From NCBI GenBank assembly GCA_034401135.1, contig JAWZSP010000008.1, positions 682,001 to 746,000 of the forward strand: 64,000 nt of DNA, read 5' to 3'. The stretch comes from Volutella citrinella. Lineage: Eukaryota; Ascomycota; Sordariomycetes; Hypocreales; Nectriaceae. Under the pieces are notes generated by a model, which saw only the letters and a list, made by a program, of their open reading frames with translations, was not told the DNA's origin and did no database searches. Below, piece by piece: positions 33,198-45,366 of this stretch (its first letter is position 1; each line of letters starts with the position of its first letter). A program made the translations under genes and the position numbers.

Positions 33198-36100
33198 TCA
33201 TCCAACTTCCATCTGGCCATCCATGTCCGGCAACGAGTCACTCATTATCCTCAGAATATGACACAGCCCCTTGGCATCCCACTTGCTCACATCTTCCAGC
33301 AGGCTAGCAAACTCGAGCAGGATCATCTTGGACGCGTTGTACCCGCCCTCGCAGATGACGCCCGAGAAGCTGACGGCGCCCCCCTCCCTGACGAAGCGCC
33401 GCGCCGCGTTCTCCTGCGTCTCGCCGGCCGGCGACGCGGGCGAGAAGTCTGTCGGCCCGGCCTTTTGGCTCAGCGCGGCCCAGTCCACCTCGTTGAGGAA
33501 CTCGTACGGCTCCGCGTCCGGGCCCTCTTGCGGGTGGTCGTAGCCGTCCTTGCCGCTGCCGGGGGCTGCCATCATGAAGACGTAGAGCCCCAGCACGAGG
33601 GCCGCGGAGAAGATGGAGACTTCGCAGTGGTGCATGGTGCCGTCGTTGATGCGGCGGCGATTGAGGGCCGAGTAGACACCAGCAGCGTGTAGACATGCGC
33701 GTCTCGCATACCACGTCTGGCTCCAGACCGAGATTGCCTGTAGCGCCTCGTGTGCGCTGTGAGCCCCGTTGCGACCGGCCGCGAGCTCCAGCACCTCGAG
33801 GTTGGCGAAGAGATTGATGTTCAGGAAGTGCCACATGGCGACGCAGTTGGGGTTCTTGAGACGCAGGAATCTCGCGTGGGTCACGTAGATATCGTCCAGG
33901 GTGCGAGAGAGCATCCTGCCGCTCTCAAAGGACGCATACACCTTGCGTGACGGCTCCGAGATGTCGACGTTGCCGAACGGGGGCATTCTAACTACGTGCC
34001 GCCGGGACTCGAGGATGCGAATCCATATTATAGAGAGGAGACCGGCAATGCCCTCAGGTGAGACCCTGTTCGACATGGATAGGCGCTTGGGGGGCTCGTG
34101 CCACTGGACCAGGACGGAGCCACATGCAAGGCTAGATCTATCCGACCCAAGTCTCTTCCACAGCTTGGCCGATGGCGCCTGGAACAGTTCGGCGCACCCG
34201 GGGTGGTCGAATTGCACGACTGGCATTGTTATCAGCGGTGTCTCACTCAGAATGTAAGCCATCCAGGCATCCGTCACCATCAAGGACGAAATGAGTCTGT
34301 AGAAACTAGAGTCAGAAAAAATTGGTTGGAACGGCCTGGAGATGGACGTACCGTTTGACGCTTTCCGTCCGCGCCCAGGCTTTCCACATCGCATCCTCGG
34401 ACGGGGCCTGCCCCTGGTGACCTTGTGATCTGAACTGTTCCAGCAGCTCATCTATGCTGGGCGAGTCCGGTCGTGCGGCGAATAAGCCTGAAGTCTGGGC
34501 AAACTAGAAAAGGTCGTAAGCTTTTGGGAGATTTAATGGCTATTATCCAACTCACTGAGATCATCTGCGCATATAGTAACCGGATCATCGTCTCGTGTGT
34601 AGCACACTGCCATATGTGTAAGCAACATAGTAAAATGAATGGGTGAACATCAATGATTGGTGCTTACACGAGGAGGAGAGGTTATCCAGGCCTTGAGCAG
34701 GAGTGTCGCAGAGGTAAGGTGAGCTATTCGCCTCGCCCAGCTGTCCTGCCCAGAGTACGGCGTGGCTAGGAGACGAGAGCATTTCTGGGTGGCAGCCTGC
34801 AACAATAAGAGGTTTGGTTAGAATTGGTAGAAGAATGTTGGCAAGAGCTGGGTACTGTACTGGTAGGTAATGCTTGGAGATGGCCTTCATCTGCTTAGAG
34901 TCCAGGAGCACGAGCCCCAGGAGGCACAGCGAGAAGACGACGAGGCTCGGAGCTGACTTGGCCGAGAAGCTCGGGCGATGGATGCACTGCAGAAGCGAGT
35001 GAGACTGCCGGAACACGACGTCGAGTCCAATATTGAGCAGCCGCGTGGGCGGGAAACTGCGGGCCTTGTCGCCGTCGAGGCACGACACCTCAGAGGCGAG
35101 ACACCGTATAATGTCCTGGCGCTTGTCCTCGTCCAGCCCCCACTTGGACTCTCTCTCCTGGCCGATAGACGGCGCGGGCGACGTCTCGGCAATGGACGTG
35201 TCCGTCAGGATGTTGTCGCCCTTGTATGCGACCACGTACGCCCACATCTTGGCCGCCTCGCCGCCCTTTGAGAAGGCGGTGCTGTTGGGCCAGAGCCGCG
35301 CGACGTGGGCGAAGCGCTCGGCGGGGATGCCCGTGGCGCGCTCTGAGCTGGGGATCTGGGAGCCCAGCGTTGTGGATGGGAAGCCGGCTTCTGTGTCGAA
35401 GCTCATGAAGTCGAGGAGTTGGAGGTTGTTCATCTGGTGAGGGTTGTGGGGGCTGAGCAAGTCGAGGAGGCCCTGGCATGACTCCATGTCGTTTTCGTCA
35501 TTGCTATCTAGCACCGGGGGAGTTAGCAAGCGCTTTTGTCGGGGTTCACCTTTTGGCTTGTGTATTTGTCTCTCACCTATCATGAAGGCTGGGTGTAATA
35601 GTCCGTTGCTACGACCGAGCAAGGCGTCTTGTGCTCGGAAGCCAGCATGGCCATCTTGAATCGGGATAGTGGCAGGTATGGCTGGAATGGAATATTCGTG
35701 TGCTAGGGACAGATCTGATGGCAGAGGGTGGTGATGGTTCGGGATGGACTCTTCAAAAATAGCGTCTAGGGATGTGTGGATTGGATCGGCGAGCCCTTCG
35801 CCCCGGGCTTGAAGTAGAGATGCGGTGGCCAGTGTATCCAAGTCGGTGGTGGCGAGCTGTGGTCCCTCCATTCGCAGGTCCTGGACGGGCAACGGGACGG
35901 GGGGAACTGAAGGGACATGGTTGGGGGCGCCTTCGTTGTCGGCGTCACTCTCCTTGTCAGAGTAGCTGTTGGCCGTCTCGAGGCCGCTCTGCTCGGGCGG
36001 CACATTCTCGTCAGCACCGCAGTCCTGGTCCCGGTCCTTGTTGCAATCGTCTTGCGACTTGTCGGAGCCGCCGTGGAAGAACTTGGCGTGTCGCAGCAGA

Positions 36101-36357
36101 ACGTCACTAGATGGACGACGATCAGCCTCAAGCGATGGATACTAGCTTACGGCACGGATAAGAAGGAGAATTACCTTCGAGCGTATCGACGGTTGCACTT
36201 GTTGCACTTGTATGGCTTCTCGCCCGTGTCTGTTGTCTGTCAGCTTTCCCACAGCAAATGTCAGCGACCGCGATGGCAGCAGCTCACGGGAACGCTCGTG
36301 GCGAAGCAGATGCTCAGTCTTTAGAAACTGGCGATGGCAGAATCTGCAATTCTTCAT
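33198..36357 (-). CDS. C2H2 zinc-finger regulator with fungal_trans domain
   Basis: Eight exons, complement(33198..34305, 34352..34503, 34556..34606, 34668..34796, 34861..35507, 35577..36106, 36175..36229, 36288..36357), 913 aa. Two tandem C2H2 fingers (CRFCHRQF...HLLRHERSH, then TGEKPYKCNKC...HAKFFH) occupy residues 2-52, split over three exons. An acidic, Pro/Ser-rich linker follows, then the all-helical 'fungal-specific transcription factor' region (about 290-850; e.g. FSLCLLGLVLLDSKQMKAIS, DAWMAYILSETPL). Nuclear DNA-binding regulator by family. The 64-nt intron at 34797-34860 is accepted because its removal gives KCSRLLATPYSGQD and LLLKAWI, which look like the domain. Reading through gives an unlike, shorter end. 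An in-frame ATG upstream of 36357 was not found, so a missing 5' exon is possible. Confidence 0.88.
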
Positions 36358-36937
36358 CCTGGGCAACGACGCCTGGCGGCCGCGTGGTGGGATATCGAGT
36401 CAAGGCAGGGGGTCGTTGCTGTGCTGCGGGCTCTGCATGTGGGGAGCTTTGTTGCTCTGAGATGACATCGGTGGGGTCGGAATTGATGCAGAGGCAATAA
36501 TGTTAGCCGGCAACTACCCCGGAAGCCAGATTGCCCATGGTAATGGGGAGTCTGCCGGAGAGGATTAGCGTGCGGGGATGTCTGCGGGGGTGGGATTCTT
36601 CTTCCCACCACCCTCTGGGGCCTGGACCATGTCTAGAGGCCCATTACAAACTAACATCGAGCCATTGGACTTGGTGGCCTGTCTGATTTGAGGAAACAAA
36701 CCCAGCTGATTCCGATTCCTGGTGAACGCCTTGACCTCTTGAGCATCTCTTGGCCATACGTCAAGGGAGTGGCTGCCATATTAGGGAGCGATTCTCTCGT
36801 TTCGTCGACCCAGAACTAATACAACACTCTTGGACATTCAAATTGCACTGATTATGGGTAAAATGTCACTGAAAATTCGAGTACATGTATGGCGCTTCCC
36901 TCTAGACCCCATTGTCTCTGCTCTCTAGAGCCATGAC
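36358..36937. promoter_or_regulatory. Regulator promoter / synthetase 3' flank
   Basis: About 580 bases without a supported gene. The region directly upstream of the C2H2 start is GC-rich and could hide a non-coding or short coding first exon. Confidence 0.35.
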
Positions 36938-39211
36938 TTACAGCTTCGCCTTTCCAGCTTCAATCTCAGACCACGCCATAGTATCTATCTTACTAAATCC
37001 ATCACCATTAAGCCAATACGTACTATCCTGTTGGTCGGCAGCAGTGGGATCCCATGGCAGAGATTTCAGAGCTACGTTGGACCGCTTGAACGTGGCCGTT
37101 GTTTCGATCCTGGAGGACAATATCAGTATCACCAATGTCTCAATGCTTAGTTGAATGCTTACATGGAACGAAACCGAACAAGTCTGGGCATTTGGAAAAG
37201 AGTAAGCCCACTTGAACGAAGCCGCGTGAACAGTCTCTCGACAAACTCTTGTTCCATAGAAGGGTCATCTAAAGTGATTGTAGCGGCGCCTGCTTGGCCA
37301 TCGTAGCTAGATGCGTGTCAGAAGACAACACATGTAGAGAGCAAGTGCAAGAAGGCGACAGTTTCGACTCACCCAGATAGTTTCACTGCATAGACGGAGC
37401 AATCTTGCACACCCGGAAGCTTCGCAATATGCTCGCGCACTTCGCTGGCGCTGACATTCTCGCCCCGCCAGCGAAACGTGTCTCCCGAACGGTCGTGGAA
37501 GCGGATCCAACCCGACTTCTGGCGCACTAGCAAGTCGCCCGTCCGCTGGAAGAGGTCTCCCTTCTCAAACACATCGGATATCAATTTCAGTCCGGTGGCC
37601 TCGGGGTTATTGTGGTATTCGTTGTAAAAATCCATGGAAAGCACACGGCCGATGGCTTCGCCGGGCTCGTCGGCCTTGGCCAGCACGCAGAAGCCCGTCG
37701 AGGGGTCGCGGTAGGGAGACTCGGTTTCGGGGTCAAACCTGACCAAGAAGACGTCCTTTTCGGCGTACAGCTTGACAGGGCCGGCGTACCCCACCATGCC
37801 GGCGCCCGCTGTGGAGCGCGTAAAGTTGTCAAACTTGGCGATGCCTTCCGTGGAGCGGTAGACCTCCCGGATCTCGGGGATGTGGAAGCGTTCCTTGAAC
37901 TTGAGCCACACATCGCGATGAAGGCCGTTGCCCAGAGCTACGATACACTTGTGCGAACGGTCATTAGGGGACGGGGGAGCAGCGAGGAGATACCTGCATA
38001 GCTCGCCGACGTAGAGCATGCGCGTGGCGCCGCTGTCGACGAGCTGAGTGGAGAATCGAGACGCGGAGAACTTGCGGGCCAGGCAGAACGCGCCCGACAA
38101 GCCCGTGCAGTAGTAGAGGCCGGCAAAGAGGGCAGTTGCATGGAAGAGTGGCAGGCAGGAATAAATACGGAGTGGTAGATATGTCTTGGCCTGTCTGACG
38201 TCGACGGTAGTCGGGGTGGACACGAGGACGAGCAGAAAGTTCTTGACGGCAACGGCCTTTGGCTTGCCGCTGGTGCCGGATGTGTAGATCAGGGCGCCGA
38301 CGTCCTTGAGCAGACGCTTGGCCGGCTGCACGGGCGGACATGTGGCGTGGGCGAGGGCGAGATCCTCATAGCGTATCTGAGTGATGCCAGCGGCGGCACA
38401 GGCTTCTGGGGAGAGCTTCAGGGGGGGGAACGAGGAGAGTGACAGTGAGTAGGTCGGTGGCGGCTGGCTGTGGCTGGCTAGGTCGACAATGGCCGGGACC
38501 AGGTCCGGTGTGCAGACGAGGATCTTGGCGTTTGCAATGTCGAGGCAGTGCTGGAGTGTCTGGTCTGTTCTCTGGCTGTCAGTGACTTGCATCCATGTGG
38601 GACGCTAATATGTGGTGCAGCATGCACATGTGGGACGCTTCCCAAGGTGCCACATGGCTGCCATCTCCACAAATGGTCAAGGAACATGGAGAGATTTTGG
38701 GTTTAACGTAGAACTTACTCTGGAGCGCCGTGTTGATGAGCGCCGGCACAGCGCCGAGCTTAGATACAGCCACTAGGGATAGTATCATCTCGGGCGAGTT
38801 GGTGGCCAAGATGGCAACCACGTCTCCGCTGGAAACTCCCTGTTGTTGAAACACGGCCGCCAGTCTGCTCGCCTCTGTAGCTCTGCGTCAGCCTTTGCTG
38901 TATTCAAGATGGATGCCTCTCATCGATCGCTTACCGAGAATGAGCTCCTCGTACGTCCAGCGGCGGTGCTCGAACCACAGCGCCTCGGCCTTGGGGTCCG
39001 CCAGCAGCAGCATGTGGTACAGCGAGACACCGTCCCCCAGGGCACGGATCCTCTGGTTGAGCCGCGCCCGGAATGCATTTTCCTGCATGAGCTGGCTGAT
39101 GTCGTGGGATATTCCGTAGCGGTGGTTCGCGTACAGGGCGCCGGCGAGTGCCCCGGCAGCCGCAATGGCCGCCTTCTTGGCTGGCACGGCGATGGGGAAG
39201 TTGGGTGGCAT
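36938..39211 (-). CDS. Fat1-type very-long-chain acyl-CoA synthetase with PTS1
   Basis: Five exons, complement(36938..37109, 37163..37306, 37373..38564, 38719..38874, 38935..39211), 646 aa. An AMP-forming ligase that activates long or very-long-chain fatty acids (or related carboxylic acids) to CoA esters. Marks: an N-terminal hydrophobic helix (AAIAAAGALAGALYANH), the phosphate loop LIYTSGTSGKPKAV, LRIYSCLPLFHATALFAG, the acyl-pocket motif YRSTEG, and the VLACS/FATP motif GDTFRWRGENVSASEV. The C-terminus is AKL, a canonical type 1 peroxisomal signal (not present in yeast Fat1). The 154-bp second intron is long for this window and contains GCGTCCCACATG twice. It is head-to-head with the thiolase, only 375 bp apart. 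Confidence 0.95.
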
Positions 39212-39586
39212 TCTAATTGTCTGCTGGTCTCTTGTCTTCGTTCTGAATCGCTCCTTAATTCTGAAGAGGTCATTGGTCATATAGATCCCATGCTATGTAT
39301 TGTATTGTCCACGGCTGCCAAGCTCATGTGGGGTCTTTCCTAATTCGTGCTGCCTCCCGCTGCCGGGCTCTCTCCCGGCCGGCTCTCCAGACCGCGGGCA
39401 CGGCGCTAGCTTCCTCGGCTTGCATCTCGGTAACTTTTCATCAAGTTTGGCATTCACCGAGCCGTTCAATTAAAAAGATCTGAGGCACGGATGCACTCAG
39501 CCATCCCGATATAGCATTTGACATTGATACTACTATTGTCACTGAATTGCTCTTGTTATTGCAATTTGACCATTCACACGCTTGCA
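39212..39586. promoter_or_regulatory. Shared divergent promoter with fatty-acid-type element
   Basis: The 375 bases between the start codons of the acyl-CoA synthetase (-) and the thiolase (+). CCTCGG occurs at 39413-39418, matching the element bound by fungal fatty-acid regulators FarA/FarB and Ctf1 (CCTCGG or CCGAGG). A near match CCGAGC lies near 39457. I saw no CCTCGG in the promoters of the neighbouring genes. Co-regulation of the pair is inferred. Confidence 0.6.
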
Positions 39587-41127
39587 ATGTCTCCACCATC
39601 TCAGCGACTTGGTATGATCTCAGGGCAGTTGGACCCTCCCTCGCCCACAGCCGCAATCTTGCGCAAGAACCCGAATGATGTGGTGAGAAGCGGACCTTTG
39701 GATGCCCCTGGCTATGGCTTACACCATTAATTCACACTAGGTCTTCACCCTTGCCGTCCGCACACCCTTGACAAAAGCCAACAAGGGGTTACTCAAAGAC
39801 ACGCAGCTTGAGGGTCTGTTGATCCCCTTGCTCAAGGTATGTATCCGTCCCCCGCCATGACATGTAGATCAGCTCTGATGTGAAGCCAGGAAACCCAACG
39901 ACTCTCCAAAATCGACCCCCAACTCGTCGAAGAGATCGTTCTTGGCAACGTCCTGCACAAGGATGCGCCCTTTGTCATGCGAACAGCCGGCCTCGCCGCT
40001 GGCTATCCAGCCACAACAGCCATGTCACACGTCAGCCGATGGTGCTCCTCGGGCCTGCTCGCCGTGGAAGCCGTGGCCCAGAAAGTCGCTTCCGGCAGCA
40101 TCGACATTGGCATTGCCGTTGGCGCCGAGAGCATGAGCACAAACCCCGACACCGGGGCCCCATCCTTCCCCATCGGTACCTTGACCGGCGCCGACGAGGA
40201 TATCTGGAAGCCCATGCCCTGGACGTCAGAGAACGTGGCGGGCGACTTTGGCATCACCCGCGAGCGGCAGGACGAGTACGCAGCCGCCTCGTTCCAGAAG
40301 GCTGAAGCTGCCCAAAAGTCGGGCTACACGGCTGAAGAGATCGTCCCGATCGCTACAACCTGGAAAGACCCAAAGACGGGAGAGCTTCGCCAGGTGACGG
40401 CACGAATGGATGATGGCGTTCGACCAGGGACGACCAAGGAGGGCTTGTCAAAAATCCGATCTGCGTTCCCTCAGTGGCCACCCGCCACTACCACGGGCGG
40501 TAATGCCTCACAAATCACCGACGGCGCTGCAGCTATCCTCATCATGCGACGCGACGTCGCCCAAAGACTGGGACAGCCAATCCTGGGCAAGTATGTCCAG
40601 TCCACGGTCGTAGGTCTGGAGCCTCGCATCATGGGCATTGGGCCCTGCTATGCCATCCCCAAGCTCCTCAGCAAGGTGGGCATTAGGAAAGAAGATGTCG
40701 ACATATTTGAAATTAATGAAGCCTTTGCGTCCATGGTACGATGACTCCTTGCTCTGGTCGGTATGTAGCCATTTGCTAACAGGGTACATAGCTGGTATAT
40801 TGCACTGAGACGCTTGGTATTGATCCCAAACGCTTGAACCCTCGCGGTGGAGCCATGTAAGTTGCCTAGCCTAGACGGCGTTGATGTTTTCCAGGGGCGT
40901 TGCATCTAACTTTGCCTGCAGAGCCTTTGGCCACCCCCTGGGATGTACGGGGGCTCGACAAGTTGTGACGGCTCTGGCGGAGCTCAAGCGAACTGGAGGC
41001 AAGATTGCTGTCACATCCATGTGCGTTGGAACTGTAAGTCACGACAATCTTGCTACTCCAGGTAGATGAACATTTGCTGACAACTCAGGGCATGGGAATG
41101 GCTGGTTTGATTGTGTCTGATCAATGA
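39587..41127 (+). CDS. 3-ketoacyl-CoA thiolase with PTS2
   Basis: Six exons, join(39587..39682, 39741..39836, 39890..40735, 40792..40856, 40922..41033, 41089..41127), 417 aa. It cleaves 3-ketoacyl-CoA with CoA in peroxisomal beta-oxidation. The N-terminus contains RLGMISGQL, which fits the type 2 peroxisomal signal (R/K)(L/V/I)x5(H/Q)(L/A). The acylated Cys is C116 in SRWCSSGL. Most thiolases have NRQCSSGL here, so the residues before the Cys are altered. Other signatures are complete: EINEAFASM, the His motif NPRGGAIAFGHPLGCTGARQ split by an intron, and the second Cys in CVGTGMGMAG. Divergent partner of the PTS1 acyl-CoA synthetase. Confidence 0.96.
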
Positions 41128-41548
41128 GGGGGTCACACATAGATAGAGCAGCAATCCGTGTAGTATCAGTATCAAGTAACATTAGTCATAAGTCCAGAGG
41201 GTTTTCCGGTGTCATCTCCTCTGCTGCCATTGATGCTCTCACTTCTCGTACCAGCACCAGCCAGTCACCAAGATGGATTACCCCACCCCCACAATGTCTT
41301 TGGAATCCGGGGTCGGGGGAAGGGGAGGGCCCGAGACCTTGTGGGGCACCGGCGGGGAGTGTGGGGCGTGGGGCAGCTTTGCGTTTGGTGGGTGGCAATG
41401 CTCGGTGATTATCGTAATTCCTTACTCTGTGTCTAAGTCACCTATATCCCCTTCATCCCTCCATCTAAGCCCGCAAATTCCACGTCCCCATGCCATCCAC
41501 CCAAAATAGTTGTCGCCTCACCATCTCTGGCTTCTGCCGCCTCCGATC
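41128..41548. promoter_or_regulatory. Thiolase 3' flank / C6 regulator promoter
   Basis: About 420 bases. Purine-rich GGGG runs at 41310-41375. No gene seen and no CCTCGG element noticed. Confidence 0.35.
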
Positions 41549-44284
41549 ATGACCTCGCCCAACATGACTTCTCCCAAAGGGCATCAAGCCAATCCAGCGC
41601 CCTCCACCCATCCTAAGAAAGCTCGGACTCGCGCCGCTCAGGCCTGCGAGTCGTGCCGCAAACGAAAAGTCAGATGCAACCTCTCTGTCATCGGCAATCC
41701 CTGCTCCAACTGTTCCCTCGACCATGAGCCGTGTGTGGTGCCCAAGAGGAAGCTTGGTACAAAGTAGGTCGTAATTCCAGCTACTTCCCTACCACCTGGT
41801 CAGCGACGCATTCTGACTGTTACATTTATTGCAGAATAACGAAGCGCGCCATGATAGAGCACAAGACCCGTCTTGACTTGGCTCTCTCGTCCCAGAAAGA
41901 TGGCAGCCCCGACGATTTAAACATCATCGAGGTCTACCCCAACCTACAAAACAACTCGCCTTCCGCGAAGAGAGTGAGAACCAAGTCTAAATCCCAAGAT
42001 AGAGACCTGGAGATTCCGCCACCTCAGTCTGGAAAGACATCGTTCCGAGCGGATGCCTTCCCTCCGACCCAAAAGCTGTCCGCTGATCAAGCTGGGCGTA
42101 CGTCTCTACCACCGTCACGCTGAATTTTCCCAATGTCCGTCTCCGTTTCTAACAACTCCTCATGCTCATAGATGCACCCCCACCTGAGTACGGCATACAG
42201 AACCGACAAGCCCCGAAGCCCGAGTGCTTTCTTCTGCAGAACCACTACCTATTCTTGTCCACCATACCATTTTCGGCGTATCGCTTCATTACCGTCTCGA
42301 ATCTCCACAAGTTACCGCCCGAGGATGTCAATTATCTAGAGATCAAAGGATGCATCAGGGTGCCATCCCGGCCTTACCTCGACGAGTTTCTGCAACAATA
42401 CTTTGCCTACATCCATCCATTCCTTCCGCTGATAGACGAGTCACATTTCTGGAGCATGTACCACGGCAAAACGACAGGCAATGTCTCCCAATTTCCGCTG
42501 CTTGTTCTTCAGGCAATGTTGTTCGCTGCTTGCAGTTTTGTTGCCCCTGTTACGCTGAAGAAGCTTGGTTACGCTTCAGTTCGGGCGGCTCGAAGAGCAA
42601 TGTATGCACGAGCCAAGATTCTCTATCATTTCGAATCAGAACAGTCGCCACTGTATAGTGCTCAAGCAGCGTTGCTCCTCTCCTTTTGGACACCACCATT
42701 TGAAGAAACAGCAAGTAAACCCATCACTTCCTGGTTACGGACGGCAATCGAGGGCGCCAGGTCCCTTCAAGGGAGCCGTTGCAGGTCTGAGCCAGCCCCG
42801 AATAATGGCCCGAACAACACGTCAGTGTACCAGAAAGCACTGAAGAGGCTGTGGGGGTGCTGCCTCGTCCGCGATTTCACCTCGGCCATGTCATTGAGGC
42901 GACCCTGCCAAATTGGAAGACTGGCACCGGAGTTCCATAGCGACCTTTCACTACAATTCGAAGATCTCGAAGATGAGATACATACATCCAGAGTCTACGA
43001 TCCATCCACTAAATCGCATCTGATCACGACCTTCTTGGAGTTCTCAGATATGTGCTTGCGGTTATCGGAGATATCGACACTATTATTTCCCTGCAGCACA
43101 GCTCGGTCGAGACCTGCACAGTCACAGCATCTCGAGGACATCTTCCGAATCCTGGCGTGCAAGGTGGACTTGGAGAACTGGCGCACCAGTGTCTTGGAGA
43201 GTTCAGACGATGGCGATAGTCGCACTTGTCAAGAGATAGAACACCCGTCGCTAACACTCTTTACGAACCTGCAACTCATCTACTACCAGTAAGCTCAAGT
43301 CCTTTTTCACACATCAATGCACAGAGACTTACTACCGTCTGCTACCGTTTAGCTCGGCACAGATTGCACTGGCAAATCGGCAGATGCTTCTGTGCTATGA
43401 AATGAAGATGGCAGTAAGGGCCCGTGATATGCAAGGCTGCCACCAGGAGGTGTTGGACTCGATTTCAGCCATCAACAAGTGCTTGGCGACTCTATTAGAG
43501 CTCAAGCTCGCACAGTATCTCCCTGCAAGCGTGTAAGTCTCGTGGCTTCGCTCGGCCTTATAGCCACTAATCTCGAAGCAACAGCGTTCCGTGCATTGCC
43601 CTGCCATTCGCTCTGCAGGCTACTAGCTGTAAGAAATCGAGACCGGTAGCCCGCTCCAAGGAATATACGTTTACTGAGGCAATGAGCGCCTGTGGGACTC
43701 TGTACGAAGGAGTGGAAGGCCTGACAGACACAATCCGACACATTCTCGACGAAACCAGCCTCGGCCAGTTGACCGAGTTGGACCAATCGGCTATCTCATT
43801 ACCTGCCATGAACTCTATCGACTCCTCGACCTTTCATCCCGCTTCATACATCAGGCTTGCTCTTATGGTGGACATTAGTCTCAGCACGGGTCATCTGCCT
43901 GATGAGAATGATTTCCCGAGCAAGTTGCAAGAGCAATTCATGGAAGATTCAACCCCCATCGCGCCGGCAAGACCACTTGCCCATCCAGATGAGTCTTTGG
44001 CATCAGCATCTTCAGCCCCGACAGAGTCGAATACACCTGTGCATGATGCTGACAATGCCGACACGAACATGGGATATATGGACGTCGACCTTGCATCATT
44101 CTTGGACCAATCACAATTCAATCTGCAACCATTGGAAGAAAATGCGGAGATGAATGATTTTATGCTCCTTGATGGTTCTCTTACGCCAGGGCTTGATGGG
44201 CAAGCAGGGATGGGCATCTGGGAGTTTTCGGAAGATTATCAGGCCAAGGTGGCCGAAAAAAAACTAAGCTATGAGACGCTGTAG
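41549..44284 (+). CDS. Zn2Cys6 regulator, cutinase/fatty-acid factor-like
   Basis: Five exons, join(41549..41763, 41835..42097, 42172..43288, 43353..43532, 43585..44284), 824 aa. The binuclear zinc cluster is at about residues 30-65: AQACESCRKRKVRC, then GNPCSNCSLDHEPC, six Cys with a short lysine-rich helix. A basic stretch follows (KRVRTKSKSQDRD). The fungal_trans region spans about 180-620 (RPYLDEFLQQYFAYIHPFLPLIDE, WGCCLVRDFTSAMSLRRP). The C-terminal 150 residues are acidic and Ser/Asp-rich, a likely activation domain. The layout (cluster, 'YFAYIHPFLPLID', 'RLWGCC..RD') is that of Ctf1-beta/FarA-like regulators. It lies directly downstream of the thiolase in the same orientation and could be the local activator. 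Family placement is inferred. Confidence 0.92.
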
Positions 44285-44519
44285 CCTGTAGCAACGAGTT
44301 GAGAGCTTCATGCTATTATTCCAAGTCATCATCCATGAAGTTCGTTTCCGCATGGCATGCCCATTGAATTCATGTGGCGAAGACCATCAAGACGCTCTCT
44401 ATTCTTGACGCCTTCTACCAGGACGAAGTCGACCAATACAAGACGAGAAAAAAAGAATATGGAAGAATAACACTAGAATGAGGACCAAAAAGATGGAGGC
44501 TGGCCTAGGCCCAAAAAAG

Positions 44520-44593
44520 TGATTCCGCCCGGGCTCGAACCGGGGACCTTCTCGGTGTTAACGAGATGCCATGACCAACTAGACCACGGAACC
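44520..44593 (-). tRNA. tRNA-Val (AAC)
   Basis: On the minus strand a full cloverleaf can be drawn. The acceptor stem GGTTCCG pairs with CGGAATC (one G-T pair), discriminator A. The D arm lies around TAGTTGGTCA. The anticodon arm TCTCG-TTAACAC-CGAGA has anticodon AAC. The T arm CCCGGTTCGAGCCCGGG includes the GGTTCGA loop. There is no intron, and CCA is not encoded. It reads GUU and, after A-to-I editing, GUC. Confidence 0.96.
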
Positions 44594-45366
44594 GATGCAT
44601 CTCTTGTGTTTGCCGATGGAGAAAGGTTGCGATAGTTTGCATTAGAAGCCCTCGGCGCCATTGTGCATTCGGCTGTGAAATTATTCAGTCCTCCCAAGAC
44701 CAGCAACTACACAAACGCGGGTCTAGGGTATTTGCCGCCCTTGCCACTGTGATGCTATCACTCATGGACGGCTACTTGTGTTTCCAAATTGTGAGCAGCC
44801 ATCATTGCACTAGACGAATTGAAGCGGCCCGGGCCAACAAGCGTACTCTTTGTGGCAAACTGTTACTCGCCCTGTGGTTCTCATAAAGTGGCTGGTCCTA
44901 TGGTAGGATACAACCCCCCAAGAAAAGGATCAAACGACGGCTGACAAGCGAACAAAGGATGCTGTGATCAAAGCAATCGCTAGATTTCTCATTCCCAAAA
45001 GCCAGGATAATTAAATGAAATCCAAGAACCAAACCACGAATGGTGAGGCGTGTGCTCGTCTCGAGGATTGAAATGAGTTACGATGAGTCACACCGACGCA
45101 TGAGAAGGCAATAGACATGATTCGACGACGAGGTGGGTATGTTCTTGCCCAACCAGTGGTGCTCATAAATAATAATGTCCAGATACAGAAATCGAGCGGA
45201 GGGGCGGTGACTATGGCAGCTCAGCTCCGTTGCCAGCTCCCGGTTGAAGATTTTGGCAGGGGTCAACCCGAATTAGTCATGTCATGTGGATTTCAATTTC
45301 ATCCGTTTTGCCATCAGTCAAACTTCTCCTCACCATGACACCATCTGCGAGAGCACAAAAAGCTGG
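44594..45366. other. Intergenic region
   Basis: Upstream of the F-box gene. The open frame continues upstream of 45367 but without an ATG. Nothing else supported. Confidence 0.35.
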
